From Halococcus salifodinae DSM 8989 (lineage in GTDB: Archaea; Halobacteriota; Halobacteria; Halobacteriales; Halococcaceae), in contig NZ_AOME01000070.1 in assembly GCF_000336935.1 (NCBI RefSeq), forward strand, positions 303,815 through 350,280: DNA of 46,466 bases, written 5' to 3'. The notes beneath the pieces were generated by a model. The model saw only the letters and a list, made by a program, of their open reading frames with translations. It was not told the origin of the DNA and ran no database searches. Below, piece after piece: positions 26,207 to 35,476 of the stretch. The translations under genes were made by a program, and so were the position numbers. Each line of letters begins with the position of its first letter. Within the stretch, counting starts at the first letter, position 1.

Positions 26207-27211
26207 ATGCAACTCGGTACCGGACTGTTCACCGGCCAGCGCCGCCCCGACGACGACCGATCGATGAGCGAGCTCTACGACGAGATGCTCACGCTCGGGC
26301 GCGCGATCGACGACGCCGGACTCGACAGCGCGTGGGTCTCCGAGCACCACTTCGCCGAGGACGGCTATCTCTCGGGGACGATGCCCGTTCTCGGGGCGCT
26401 CGCGGCCGCCACCTCCGACATCGAGATCGGGACGTGCATCGCGCTCGCGCCGCTCTATGATGGCGTCCGTCTCGCCGAGGACGCCGCGACGGTCGACCTC
26501 CTTTCCGATGAGCGGCTCACACTCGGTCTCGCGATCGGGTCGAACCCCGACGAGTTCGAGCAGTTCGGCGTTCCGATCGAGGAGCGCGCCGAGCGGCTTG
26601 CGGACCAAGTGAACCTTCTCCGGGCGGCGTGGTCCGACGGTCCACTCGATTACGACGCCGAGTTCCACGACGTCGCGCCCGACGTCACCGTGACCCCGAA
26701 ACCCGATCGTGAGGTTCCGCTGATGCTCGGCGGCGCGGCGAAGCCGGCTGTCAGGCGGGCCGCCCGGACCGCCGACGCGTGGTGTGCGCCCTCGAAGCTC
26801 TCGCTCACCGGGCTGGAAAAGCGCGTCGAGGACATTCGTGATGTTCGCGCCGAGGAGGACATCGACGGCGAGTTCACAGTCTATGCGCTCCAGCACGGCT
26901 GGGTCGGCGACTCGCGCGAAGAGGCGTGGGAGACGATGAAACCAGGCTACTTCTACATACAGCGCCGCTACGCCGAGATCTTCTCGGGCGAGCCGGTCGA
27001 TGAGCTCCCCGACGAACGCAAACAGGAATTGAAAGACCAGGCGATCTTCGGCACGCCCGACCAGGTCGCCGACGAGCTCGACCGCTACCGCGAGGCCGCT
27101 GGCGACGACGTTCACTGCGTGTTCCGTACGTACCACCCGGGTGTCGGCACCGACGCGATGGCCGAGTGTATCGAGCGACTCGGCACCGAAGTCGCACCGA
27201 AACTCCGCTGA
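26207..27211 (+). CDS. Luciferase-like (LLM) flavin-dependent oxidoreductase
   Basis: The 334-residue TIM-barrel protein matches the bacterial luciferase-like family: QLGTGLFTGQRRPDDDRSMS at the start, DSAWVSEHHFAEDGYLSGTM, IGTCIALAPLYDGVRLAEDA, and PLMLGGAAKPAVRRAARTADAW for phosphate or cofactor binding. It should oxidise or mono-oxygenate a substrate with FMN or reduced F420. The cofactor cannot be told, but haloarchaea have F420, and its ligase gene cofE lies in this window. A catabolic monooxygenase role fits the surrounding genes. It is followed closely by a convergent IclR regulator gene. Confidence 0.85.
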   Translation: MQLGTGLFTGQRRPDDDRSMSELYDEMLTLGRAIDDAGLDSAWVSEHHFAEDGYLSGTMPVLGALAAATSDIEIGTCIALAPLYDGVRLAEDAATVDLLSDERLTLGLAIGSNPDEFEQFGVPIEERAERLADQVNLLRAAWSDGPLDYDAEFHDVAPDVTVTPKPDREVPLMLGGAAKPAVRRAARTADAWCAPSKLSLTGLEKRVEDIRDVRAEEDIDGEFTVYALQHGWVGDSREEAWETMKPGYFYIQRRYAEIFSGEPVDELPDERKQELKDQAIFGTPDQVADELDRYREAAGDDVHCVFRTYHPGVGTDAMAECIERLGTEVAPKLR

Positions 27212-27238
27212 GACAAGGTCGTCGGCGGTCGTGCGGCG

Positions 27239-28036
27239 TTACTCGGGTCGGCCGCCCTCCTCGTTCGAGGCGTACCGGAGGTGGATGTGGATCTCGTCGA
27301 TCGCGGCGAGCAGTTTGTCGGGCAGCTCCTCTCGGAGGAGGTCGCCTTTCACCCGATTCGCGGGACCGGAGATGCTGATCGCGCCCACCGGATAGCCGTC
27401 GGCGTCGCGGATCGGCGCGCCGACCGCGTTCAGCCCCGTGATCGACTCCCCACGATTGAACGCGTAGCCGCGCTCGTCGATCCCGTCGAGTTCGCCGAGC
27501 AGCTCGTCGCGCTCGGTGATCGTGTGCTCGGTCTGTTCGGGGAGGCCACAGTGATCGAGAACGTCCCGAACTTCTTCATCGGGGAGCTGTGAGAGGATCG
27601 CCTTCCCGGCGGCGAGCTGGTGGAGATATCGTCGCTGGCCGACCCGTGCGGAGGTTTCGAGCGGGTTGTCGCCGTAGGACTTGTAGAGGTGGACGCTGAA
27701 ACGGCCGTCCTTCGCGACCAGCCAGACCTTCTCGTCGGTCTCGGACGCCAACCGATCGACGAGCGGGCGGGCGGCGTGATAGAAGTCGATCCGGTCGCGC
27801 GCGCGCATCCCGAAATCGAGCAACCGGAGTCCGAGGTGGTACTCGCCGTCCGTCCGACGGACGAGGTCGTTGTCTTCGAGGGTCAGGAGGTGGCGATGGA
27901 TGGTGCTTCGGGCCATCTCGAACTCGTCGGCGAGTCCCGCGAGACTCAGCCGTCCGTTGGCCTTCAGGAGTTCGAGGATCCGGATGGAGGTTTCGGTGGT
28001 GGTTACCGGACGATTCGACCGTTCGTTGCCGGACAT
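27239..28036 (-). CDS. IclR-family transcriptional regulator
   Basis: The 265-residue product has the N-terminal winged HTH (SIRILELLKANGRLSLAGLADEFEMARSTIHRHLLTLEDND, cited in part) and the C-terminal IclR ligand-binding domain (VGQRRYLHQLAAGKAILSQLPDEEV, RGYAFNRGESITGLNAVGAPI, GAISISGPANRV). IclR proteins bind small organic acids or aromatic compounds and control catabolic or transport operons. ATG 28036 opens the conserved N-terminus. Its likely targets are the divergent or adjacent genes: the luciferase-like gene, the symporter or the Liv-type ABC operon. This is inferred from position. Confidence 0.9.
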   Translation of the reverse strand: MSGNERSNRPVTTTETSIRILELLKANGRLSLAGLADEFEMARSTIHRHLLTLEDNDLVRRTDGEYHLGLRLLDFGMRARDRIDFYHAARPLVDRLASETDEKVWLVAKDGRFSVHLYKSYGDNPLETSARVGQRRYLHQLAAGKAILSQLPDEEVRDVLDHCGLPEQTEHTITERDELLGELDGIDERGYAFNRGESITGLNAVGAPIRDADGYPVGAISISGPANRVKGDLLREELPDKLLAAIDEIHIHLRYASNEEGGRPE

Positions 28037-28134
28037 GCCGAGGGGTATGTAGCTGCCCGTATTGGGCTTTGTGGACCACGACGATGCGAGACACCCCAAC
28101 CGAACCGCAGCCGCGAAACGGGGGCGCGATGGCG

Positions 28135-29562
28135 TCAGTCGGCCGCTTCAGCCGTCCCGGTCCGACCGCTTCCCTCGACCCAGCGAACGAGGCCGACGAA
28201 CGGGATCCCGGTGAGGAGCGCGAGTCCCGCGATCGCCATCGTCGAAAGCGAGAGCCCGGCGAAGTCGACGATCGACGAGTAAAACGAGAACAGGAGGAAG
28301 AGCGGGAACACCGTGCCGATCGCGTACCGCCACGGGGTGGCGAGCGCTCGTGCGATCGATCCCGCACCCTTCGTGAACTCCGCAACAGCCTCGTCGCCGA
28401 GCACCCACGCGGCGTAGATCATGAATCCGATCAGTCCGAGGGTCATGAGCTGACTCACGAGCGGGCCGGCGACGAACGCGAAAATCCCTCCGTTGAACGC
28501 GTTGATCGCGCCGGTTCCGAGGACGAGCACGAACAGACCGAGGGTGACCGGCGTGCGGTCGTACCCGAACTCGTCGACGACGTACGACACCGGGATCTCG
28601 AGCATGCTGATCGAACTCGACAGCGCCGCGAACAACACCACGAGGAAGAACGTCGCGCCGATGAACCGTCCCGCGGGAAGCTCGGCGAACGCCCCGGCGA
28701 TACTCACGAACAGCGCGCCCGTCCCGCCGCCGGTCGGCCCGCCGACGACCGAGAACAGCAGCGGGAACACCACGAGACCGGCGAGCACGCCGATCCCGAG
28801 GTTCAAGACTGCGATGATCGAGCCGTCGGCCGGGAGCGAGCGATCCTCGCCGAGATACGACGCGTAGGTCAGCATCGTTCCACCGCCGATCGAGAGCGTG
28901 AACAGCGCCTGACCGGCCGCCGCGCCGAGCACCGCCACGAAGTTGTCGGCGAGATACCCGCCGTCAAAGGAGAGGAAGAAGTCGTAGCCCGCGGCTGCGT
29001 TCGGCTGCTGGAACGCCCACACCGCGAGGGCGGCCAGCAACACCACGACCGCGGGCATCATGACCTTCGTGGTGGCCTCGATCCCCTTGCGGATGCCGGC
29101 GATGACGACCAGTGCGGTCAAGACGAGAAAGACCACCTGAAAGCCGAACGCCTGGAGACCGAAGTCGATACTGCTGAAGTGGGCTTCGGGCTGGGCGAAG
29201 TACGCGCCGGTGAAACTCTCGAGGAAGTACCGGAGCACCCAGCCGCCGACGACGCTGTAAAACGAAACCAGCACGAGCGAGGTCACGATACAGAGCCCGC
29301 CGAGCGCGGTCCAGCCACGGCCACCGCGGAGCGACTCGAACGCACCGACCGGGTTGCGGTTCGCACGCCGGCCGATCACGAACGCCGCGAGGAGGCCGGG
29401 AACGCCGACGCCGAGCACGATGAACAGATACGTAACCAGAAACGCGCTCCCGCCGTTTTCGGCCGTCATCCACGGAAATCGCCAGATGTTACCGAGTCCC
29501 ACGGCACTGCCGACTGCCGCGAGAATGAAGCCGACCCGCGTTGCCCAGGTGTCGCGTGTCAT
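28135..29562 (-). CDS. Sodium-dependent neurotransmitter:sodium symporter family transporter
   Basis: The 475-residue protein has about twelve helices and the NSS (LeuT-like) signature AAVGSAVGLGNIWRFPW, with the family sodium site in helix 1 and helix 8-type sequence LFAALSSSISMLEIPVSYVVDE. Bacterial and archaeal members import amino acids or related amines with Na+, which suits a halophile. ATG 29562 starts the conserved N-terminus (MTRDTWATRVGFILAAVG). It sits upstream of the IclR gene on the same strand, with the gap covering the IclR promoter, so regulation by that protein is possible. The substrate cannot be read from sequence. Confidence 0.9.
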   Translation of the reverse strand: MTRDTWATRVGFILAAVGSAVGLGNIWRFPWMTAENGGSAFLVTYLFIVLGVGVPGLLAAFVIGRRANRNPVGAFESLRGGRGWTALGGLCIVTSLVLVSFYSVVGGWVLRYFLESFTGAYFAQPEAHFSSIDFGLQAFGFQVVFLVLTALVVIAGIRKGIEATTKVMMPAVVVLLAALAVWAFQQPNAAAGYDFFLSFDGGYLADNFVAVLGAAAGQALFTLSIGGGTMLTYASYLGEDRSLPADGSIIAVLNLGIGVLAGLVVFPLLFSVVGGPTGGGTGALFVSIAGAFAELPAGRFIGATFFLVVLFAALSSSISMLEIPVSYVVDEFGYDRTPVTLGLFVLVLGTGAINAFNGGIFAFVAGPLVSQLMTLGLIGFMIYAAWVLGDEAVAEFTKGAGSIARALATPWRYAIGTVFPLFLLFSFYSSIVDFAGLSLSTMAIAGLALLTGIPFVGLVRWVEGSGRTGTAEAAD

Positions 29563-29727
29563 GTTACCCCAAGCGAGAGGTACTGCCATCAAAAGCCTTC
29601 CCGTTTCCCGGTACAGCCGAGACCGTGTTTTCCGTCAGCAACGTGTTGGCGGCTCGATGTACGGTCGTGGATCGATCACTCGTCTGCGGGTATGGATAAA
29701 GACGGCTGAAGCTGGCAGCCCGTCCGT

Positions 29728-30225
29728 TCACTTCTCGGCCGATTCGAACGTCGGCCACGCCGCCTCGACCCGGCGGCCGCCGACGAACGACTGATCTGGG
29801 TCGTAGCGTTCCTCGTAGGTGTCGTGGTACTCCATCAGCTGAAACAGGGTCCCGGTAGGGTTGCGCGGCGAGACGAACAGTTCGGTGTAAACCTCGTGTT
29901 CCGCCCGATCGACCACGGTGACGCCGGCGTCGGTCAGCGCCGCGGCCACGGCGTCGATGTCGGCGACTTCGCACGTGACGTGATGCAGGCCGGGCCCGTT
30001 CGCATCGAGGAACTCCTCCAGAAAGCTTCCCTCGGCGAGCGGCGTGATGAGTTCGAGTCGCGAGGCGTCGCCGAGGATGTAGCCGACCCACCGGAACTCC
30101 TCGCCCGGACCGGTGTCGTCGACGTACTTCTCCGCGCCGAGCGCGTGGAGGACGGCCTCGGCCGCTTCGAACTCCTCGACCGCGATCCCAATGTGATCGA
30201 TCCGGATCGGGGTCTCGTGGGTCAT
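29728..30225 (-). CDS. VOC-family protein, methylmalonyl-CoA epimerase/glyoxalase-like
   Basis: The 165-residue protein has two beta-alpha-beta3 modules of the vicinal-oxygen-chelate fold. Metal ligands expected from the family are visible: DHIGIAV, a Glu in LELITPL, HHVTCEV, and a Glu in LFQLMEYHD. The length and layout are similar to methylmalonyl-CoA epimerase (about 130-150 residues), but a C-terminal extension (YEERYDPDQSFVGGRR) is atypical of that enzyme. It could also be a glyoxalase or extradiol-dioxygenase-like protein. It precedes the Liv ABC operon in the direction opposite to operon flow, as its own transcript. Confidence 0.8.
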   Translation of the reverse strand: MTHETPIRIDHIGIAVEEFEAAEAVLHALGAEKYVDDTGPGEEFRWVGYILGDASRLELITPLAEGSFLEEFLDANGPGLHHVTCEVADIDAVAAALTDAGVTVVDRAEHEVYTELFVSPRNPTGTLFQLMEYHDTYEERYDPDQSFVGGRRVEAAWPTFESAEK

Positions 30226-30369
30226 CGATTCACCCGCCTCTCCCCGTTCGCGTGCTCAGTAGTGCGGTTCGCGGCTCGGGATCGCCCGGCTGGATCGTGC
30301 GACAGTTCGTCCGTCTGGGGTCGTGGTTCGGTCGTCATTGGTGTCGAATTGGATCTGGCAGTCGATGTG

Positions 30370-31092
30370 CTATTCGATCGCTCCCACGCCGAGGTGGCGA
30401 TCGAGGAGCTCGTCGTCGTCTCGCACCGCCGCAGCGGGACCGCTGTGGACGATCTCGCCGTGGGCGAGGATATGCGCGTGGTCCGCGACGTCGAGCGCAA
30501 CCGGGATGTTCTGCTCGACCAGCAGGACGGTGATCCCGTCGTCGTTCAACTCCCGGATGATGGCCTCGATCTCCCGGACGATGAAGGGTGCGAGCCCCTC
30601 GGTGGGTTCGTCGAGCAACAGGAGATCGGGATCGGCGACGAGTGCCCGTGCGATCGCGAGCATCTGCTGCTCACCGCCCGAGAGCACCGAGCCGTAACTC
30701 CCCTCACGCTCTCGGAGGTTCTCGAATCGGTCGAGTACCGCGTCGACTGAGGGACCACCCTCGGTCGGCACGCCGTGCTGCCCCATCTCGATGTTCTCCC
30801 GTACGGTGAGTCCGGGGAAAACCCGCCGATCTTCCGGGACGAACGTGATTCCTTTCCGAACTGTGTTCTCGGTCGCGAGCCCCGTGATCTCCTCGCCGTC
30901 GAAGGTGATCCGGCCGCTCGTGGGACTGAGGTTGCCGACGATCGACCGGAGCGTCGTGGTCTTGCCGACCCCGTTGCGACCCACCAGCGCGACCACCGAC
31001 CCGCGGTCGACGTCGAAGCTCACGCCCTGGAGCACCTCGGTCAGCCCGTAGCCCGCGTGGACGTCCTCGACCGCAAGCAGCGGGTCGCTCAC
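30370..31092 (-). CDS. livF: Branched-chain amino-acid-type ABC transporter ATP-binding protein (LivF)
   Basis: The 240-residue ATPase has Walker A VGRNGVGKTT (near residue 37), Q-loop FVPEDRRVFPGL, signature LSGGEQQMLAIARAL, Walker B LLLLDEPTEGL and H-loop VEQN (LLVEQNIPVAL). The LivF-specific LVEQN pattern and PEDRRVFPGLT support the assignment. It starts with GTG at 31092, overlapping the livG stop by four bases. With LivG it powers the fused permease for uptake of amino acids, amides or related organic acids. Confidence 0.92.
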   Translation of the reverse strand: MSDPLLAVEDVHAGYGLTEVLQGVSFDVDRGSVVALVGRNGVGKTTTLRSIVGNLSPTSGRITFDGEEITGLATENTVRKGITFVPEDRRVFPGLTVRENIEMGQHGVPTEGGPSVDAVLDRFENLREREGSYGSVLSGGEQQMLAIARALVADPDLLLLDEPTEGLAPFIVREIEAIIRELNDDGITVLLVEQNIPVALDVADHAHILAHGEIVHSGPAAAVRDDDELLDRHLGVGAIE

Positions 31093-31853
31093 TGACGGAC
31101 ACCCCCGAGATACGCGTCGCGCACGTCGTCGTCCCCGGCGATCGATTCCGGCGATCCCTCCGCGAGCACCTCGCCGCGGGTGAGGACCGTGATCCGATCC
31201 GAGACTCGCATCACGAGGTCGATGTCGTGCTCGATCAGGAGCAAACTTCGATCGGCGAGCACGTCCTCGATCAGGTCCATCGTCGCCCGGGTCTCCTCGC
31301 TGCTCATCCCGGCGGTGGGTTCGTCCAGCAGCACGAGGTCGGGATCGGTCGCGAGCACGATCCCGATCTCCAGCCGGCGCTGGTCGCCGTACGCGAGCGT
31401 CTCGGCGCGCTCGTCGGCGTGGCTCGCGAGGCCGATCCGGTCGAGCACCTCGTCGGTGTGTGCGGCAACGTCCCCGAACGAGTTCTTGTCACGGAACATC
31501 GCGTCGCGGCCGGAGATATCGTCGTCGAAAATCGACTGAGCCGCGAGTCGGACGTTCTCTCGGACCGCGAGGCCGCCGAAGACGTTCGTGATCTGGAACG
31601 ATCGGCCGAGCCCGCGCCGCACCCGATCGTGGGAAGGAAGGTTTGTGATGTCTTCGCCGCGGAACCACACCGTGCCCTCGGTGGGCGAAAGCGCGCCGGT
31701 GATGCAGTTGAACAGCGTGGTCTTGCCCGCACCGTTCGGCCCGATGACGCTCCGGAACTCGCCGGCCTCCACTGTCAAATCGACGCGATCAACCGCGGTC
31801 AGTTCGCCGAAGCGCTTCGTGATCCCCTCGGTTTCGAGCACGGCATCAGTCAT
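31089..31853 (-). CDS. livG: Branched-chain amino-acid-type ABC transporter ATP-binding protein (LivG)
   Basis: The 254-residue ATPase has Walker A IGPNGAGKTTLFNCITG near residue 37, Walker B LVLLDEPTAGMSSEET, and the LivG-type long insertion between Q-loop (RSFQITNVFGGL) and signature (LAYGDQRRLEIGIVLA). The signature Tyr-Gly-Asp-Gln variant is typical of LivG. Its ATG at 31853 overlaps the permease stop by eight bases, so translation is coupled. It is part of the LivK-HM-G-F operon. Confidence 0.92.
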   Translation of the reverse strand: MTDAVLETEGITKRFGELTAVDRVDLTVEAGEFRSVIGPNGAGKTTLFNCITGALSPTEGTVWFRGEDITNLPSHDRVRRGLGRSFQITNVFGGLAVRENVRLAAQSIFDDDISGRDAMFRDKNSFGDVAAHTDEVLDRIGLASHADERAETLAYGDQRRLEIGIVLATDPDLVLLDEPTAGMSSEETRATMDLIEDVLADRSLLLIEHDIDLVMRVSDRITVLTRGEVLAEGSPESIAGDDDVRDAYLGGVRQ

Positions 31854-33831
31854 CCGGGCTCACCTCCGTATCGTCGAGCCCGGCGGGTGGGTCACCCTCC
31901 TGGCTATCCCGCCACCGCGCCACGAGCGACGGGATCGAGACCAGGCCACGGGGGACGAACAGCACGAACAGCACGAACACCGCCCCGATCACCATGCGCC
32001 ACTGCTCGGTGTAGGTCGCGAGAACGTCTTCGGCACCGATGAACACCCCGGCACCGATCATCGGTCCGAACAGGGTTCCCATCCCCCCGAGCAGCGTCAT
32101 CACGATAACCTCGCCGGAGTTGATCCAGTAGAGTGTCTGATCCGGCGAGATCACGAACGTGTCGGGGTTCACCGCGAGCAGCCCGCCGGCGAGCCCCGCG
32201 AGCGCGCCGCTGATGACGAACGCGCGGCGCTTGTATTTCGTGACGTCGTACCCGATGAACTCCGTTCGCTCCTCGCTCTCGCTGATCGACTGGAGCACGC
32301 TGCCGAAGGGTGCGTTCATGAACCGCCGTGCGAACAGCAGCGCGGCGACCGCGAGGACGAGCGCGAGGTAGTAGAACACCGCCGCCGGTGTGATCGTCAA
32401 CCCCGCGAGCGTGAACTCGACTTCGGAGATCGGGGCTCCGACACCACCGATCCCGAGGAACGCGTCGAACCCGAGCAGCCCGTCGCTCCCGCCGGTCCAG
32501 TCGAGCTTGAACACCGCGTTGTAGAACAACTGAGCGAACGCGAGCGTGATCATCGCGAAGTACACCCCCGACACCCGGATCGAGAGGTTACCGACGACCC
32601 ACGCCACGACCGCACAGATCGCCATCGCACCGACGAGCGCGATCAGGAAGGAGGGCGCGAGGTGGAGCAGGACGAGCGCCGCAACGTACGCACCGATGCC
32701 GTAGAACATGGTGTGGCCGAGCGAGACGAGTCCGGCATAGCCCATCACGAAGTCGAGACTGAGCGCGAAGATCGCCCAGATGAAGATCTCGTTCAGCAGC
32801 GTCACGTAGTAGTCGTTGCCGGTCGCCAGCAGCACGATCGGAATCACCGCGAGTAGCGCCACCACCGCGATTCCGAGCCGTTCGCGGGTCTCCCGCGCGA
32901 ACACCCCGCCGTGCGCTCCGATCAGGAGCTCGCCTTCGTCCGACTCGGTGGTCTGCCACTCGGGGTTGCCGAACAGTCCCTGGGGCTTCAGGAGGAGCAC
33001 ACCGATCATCAACAGGAAGATCGTCAGTCCTTCGAGCACGGGAACGTACGTCCGGGTCATCGTCTGGATGACGCCGACGAGGAGCCCGCCGAAGACCGCC
33101 CCGCGGAAGCTCCCGAGGCCGCCCAGTACGACGATGATGAACGCGGGAATGATGACGCCGTTGCCCATCCCTGGGTTGACGTTCTGATATCCCCCAAGAA
33201 CGATCCCGCCGACCGCGGCGAGCGCGGCCCCGAAGCCGAAGACGAGGGTGTAGTACCGATCGATGTCGATACCGAGGTTTCGCACCATCTCGCGGTCCTG
33301 CGAGCCCGCCCGCACGATCGTCCCGTACGTGGTTCGATTCAGGACGAGCCACGTCCCGATCGCGAGCACGGCTCCCACGAGGATCATGAAGTAGTTGTAC
33401 ACCGAGAGCCGAACGCCGAAGACGGCGATCGACTGGTTGAGGACGTCGGGGACGGTGAGCTGGTGCTGGGAGGTGCCCCAGACGAGTTGAATGAGGTCAC
33501 TGATGATGAGCACCAGCCCGAACGTGAGGAGGATGTGATAGAGGGGGTCCCGGCCGTACAGCGGTCGGACGGTGAACCGTTCGATGGCCGCACCGATCAC
33601 GCCCACGAGTAGTGGCGCGACCACGAGCGCGACCCAGAAGCCGGTCGCGCCGAGCGGGGTGACGATGCTGAGTGCGAAGTACGCCCCCAGCGCGAACAGC
33701 TCGCCGTGCGAGAAGTTGATGACGTCCATCACGCCGAAGATGATCGACAGCCCCGCCGCCAGCAGGACGTACACCATCCCGAGGGTGACGCCGTTCACGA
33801 GCTGTTCGACGAAGGCGGATACGGATACCAT
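31846..33831 (-). CDS. Fused LivH-LivM ABC permease
   Basis: The 661-residue protein contains two complete permease domains. Residues about 1-300 are LivH-like (LAAGLSIIFGVMDVINFSHGE). Residues about 330-645 are LivM-like (LSLDFVMGYAGLVSLGHTMFYGIGAY). A cytoplasmic linker near 295-320 ends in a hydrophilic stretch (ESDEGELLIGAHGG). LivH and LivM are normally separate proteins of about 300 residues each; here one gene encodes both, giving an internal heterodimer. It is preceded by livK with a short gap and overlaps livG. Confidence 0.9.
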   Translation of the reverse strand: MVSVSAFVEQLVNGVTLGMVYVLLAAGLSIIFGVMDVINFSHGELFALGAYFALSIVTPLGATGFWVALVVAPLLVGVIGAAIERFTVRPLYGRDPLYHILLTFGLVLIISDLIQLVWGTSQHQLTVPDVLNQSIAVFGVRLSVYNYFMILVGAVLAIGTWLVLNRTTYGTIVRAGSQDREMVRNLGIDIDRYYTLVFGFGAALAAVGGIVLGGYQNVNPGMGNGVIIPAFIIVVLGGLGSFRGAVFGGLLVGVIQTMTRTYVPVLEGLTIFLLMIGVLLLKPQGLFGNPEWQTTESDEGELLIGAHGGVFARETRERLGIAVVALLAVIPIVLLATGNDYYVTLLNEIFIWAIFALSLDFVMGYAGLVSLGHTMFYGIGAYVAALVLLHLAPSFLIALVGAMAICAVVAWVVGNLSIRVSGVYFAMITLAFAQLFYNAVFKLDWTGGSDGLLGFDAFLGIGGVGAPISEVEFTLAGLTITPAAVFYYLALVLAVAALLFARRFMNAPFGSVLQSISESEERTEFIGYDVTKYKRRAFVISGALAGLAGGLLAVNPDTFVISPDQTLYWINSGEVIVMTLLGGMGTLFGPMIGAGVFIGAEDVLATYTEQWRMVIGAVFVLFVLFVPRGLVSIPSLVARWRDSQEGDPPAGLDDTEVSPDD

Positions 33832-33837
33832 GAGGGT

Positions 33838-35268
33838 TCAGTTCAGGCTACAGCCGAGCTCCGAGGCCGGCGGCAGCGCTGCCTCGCCCTCGGTCTTGTC
33901 GATGAGCTCCACGTCGGCCATGTCGCCGTCGCCTTCGACCAGCTCGCCCATCCACGTCGGGTTGGTGGCCTGGTGGTCGGACTCTCTGAGCGTGACGTCG
34001 CCAAGGACGGTCGTGAAGGTCCCACCCGAGAGGGCGTCTCTGACGTCGGCCGGATCCGTGCTGCCGGCTTGCTGAATCCCACGGGCGATGAGCCGGACGG
34101 AGTCGTAGCCGACCCGGGCGAAGTTGCCCGGTGGTCCGTCGTTCGCGCTCTGAAATGCCTCGACGAACTGCTGGTTGTCACCGAGATCGACCGACGGGTC
34201 GTACCGTACGCCACCGTACGTCCCGACGGCGTTGCTGCCGGTCGCGGCGCGCACGCTCTGGAAGCTCATCGTCGGCCCGACGAGGTTCACCTGGTCGGTG
34301 AGCCCCTGATCGGCGGCCTGGTTCACGAAGTTGACGAGATCGCCGCCGGTCATGCCGAGCACCGCGACCTCGGCGTTCGAGTTGGAGATCTGGCTGATGA
34401 AGGAGCCGTAGTTCGACGAGCCGAGCTGTGATTTCGTGAGCCCTGCCTCCTGATAGCTGTCGTTCGCCGACTCCATCCGAGAGCTGACGCGGTTGTACAC
34501 CGACTGGCCGTAGGCGTAGTCCGCGATGTGAAACCAGACGTTCGTGCCGAGGTTGTTGACCGAGTATCCCGAGATCGCCTCCGCGATCTGGGCGGTGTTG
34601 GTCTCACACCGGAACACCCACTCGTTGCAGTTCTCGCCGGTGATCGGAACGGCGGCCCCGCCAGGGAAGTAGACGAACTCCTCGCTCGCGGCGAACTCGT
34701 TGAGCGAGAGCGCGACCGAACTGCTGATCGCGCCGAAGAGGTACTCGGCACCCTCCTCCTGAACGAGCCGCTGGGCGTTCCCCTGGGCGGCGCTCGTGGC
34801 GGTCTCGGTGTCCGCGTACACCGGCTCGATCTCGACGCCGAACTCGTCGCTCCCGTTGATCTGCTCGACCGCCAGCTCCGCGCCGCTGCGCTGGCCTGGT
34901 CCGAGTGAGCTGTACGCCCCCGAAATCGGGTTCAGGATGCCGACGGTCACGCTCCCGAGATCCGCCGACCCGCCGCCACCCGAGCCGCTCCCGTTGCCAC
35001 CGGTTTCGTTCTCGCCGCTGGCGTCGCTGCTAGTGTTGCCACCGCTGGAGCCTTCGCTGCCGTTCCCGCCTGCCGAGCCACCACTTCCATTGGCGCTCCC
35101 CGCGTCGCCGCCAGAGTCGCCGCTATCGTTCGAGTCGTTCCCGCCACCGCCCCCGCTACAGCCGGCAAGCCCCGTGAATCCTGCCGCACCGGCGAGCGCA
35201 AGGAAACGGCGGCGTGAGCTAGCGCTCCTCATAGCCGGTGATTTCGACTCCTTGTCCTTGTCTTGCAT
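33838..35268 (-). CDS. Branched-chain amino-acid-type ABC transporter substrate-binding lipoprotein (LivK-like)
   Basis: The 476-residue protein begins with a Tat lipoprotein signal: RRRFLALAGAAGFTGLAGC, with Cys as the lipid-attachment site. A long Gly/Ser/Asn/Glu linker (residues about 40-105) precedes the type I periplasmic-binding domain (GILNPISGAYSSLGPGQRSGAEL on, cited in part). The fold matches the LivJ/K and AmiC-type family, which binds branched-chain amino acids, amides, urea or short organic acids. ATG 35268 is supported by a TATA-like box 30-37 bp upstream. It is the first gene of the transporter operon. Confidence 0.92.
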   Translation of the reverse strand: MQDKDKESKSPAMRSASSRRRFLALAGAAGFTGLAGCSGGGGGNDSNDSGDSGGDAGSANGSGGSAGGNGSEGSSGGNTSSDASGENETGGNGSGSGGGGSADLGSVTVGILNPISGAYSSLGPGQRSGAELAVEQINGSDEFGVEIEPVYADTETATSAAQGNAQRLVQEEGAEYLFGAISSSVALSLNEFAASEEFVYFPGGAAVPITGENCNEWVFRCETNTAQIAEAISGYSVNNLGTNVWFHIADYAYGQSVYNRVSSRMESANDSYQEAGLTKSQLGSSNYGSFISQISNSNAEVAVLGMTGGDLVNFVNQAADQGLTDQVNLVGPTMSFQSVRAATGSNAVGTYGGVRYDPSVDLGDNQQFVEAFQSANDGPPGNFARVGYDSVRLIARGIQQAGSTDPADVRDALSGGTFTTVLGDVTLRESDHQATNPTWMGELVEGDGDMADVELIDKTEGEAALPPASELGCSLN

Positions 35269-35297
35269 AGTCACACCGCGGACTGACCCGCACTCCG

Positions 35298-35305
35298 TAA
35301 TAAAA
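35298..35305 (-). promoter_or_regulatory. TATA-like box for the livK operon
   Basis: Minus-strand TTTTATTA lies 30-37 bp upstream of ATG 35268 and is a good consensus match. Confidence 0.55.
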
Positions 35306-35476
35306 CCTTCGACTACTATGATCAAATACTGATAGTAAGGACTCGCTGCGTCGGCGCGATCGAGAGGCCGCTACCGTTGTCTGATTGGGGTATGGGTTTG
35401 ATACAGACGATTCCTGTCGAAAACACCACCTTATGTGACGGAAATAAGTGCCGGCCGCGACCGAGGCGGAGATGCG

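Noticed and set aside
28069-29709. 546-codon plus-strand open frame opposite the symporter gene
   Set aside because: It translates to Arg/Glu/His-rich low-complexity sequence. The minus frame encodes a clear NSS transporter.
31588-32856. Plus-strand open frame across livG and the permease
   Set aside because: Shadow of the coupled Liv operon; composition is not protein-like.
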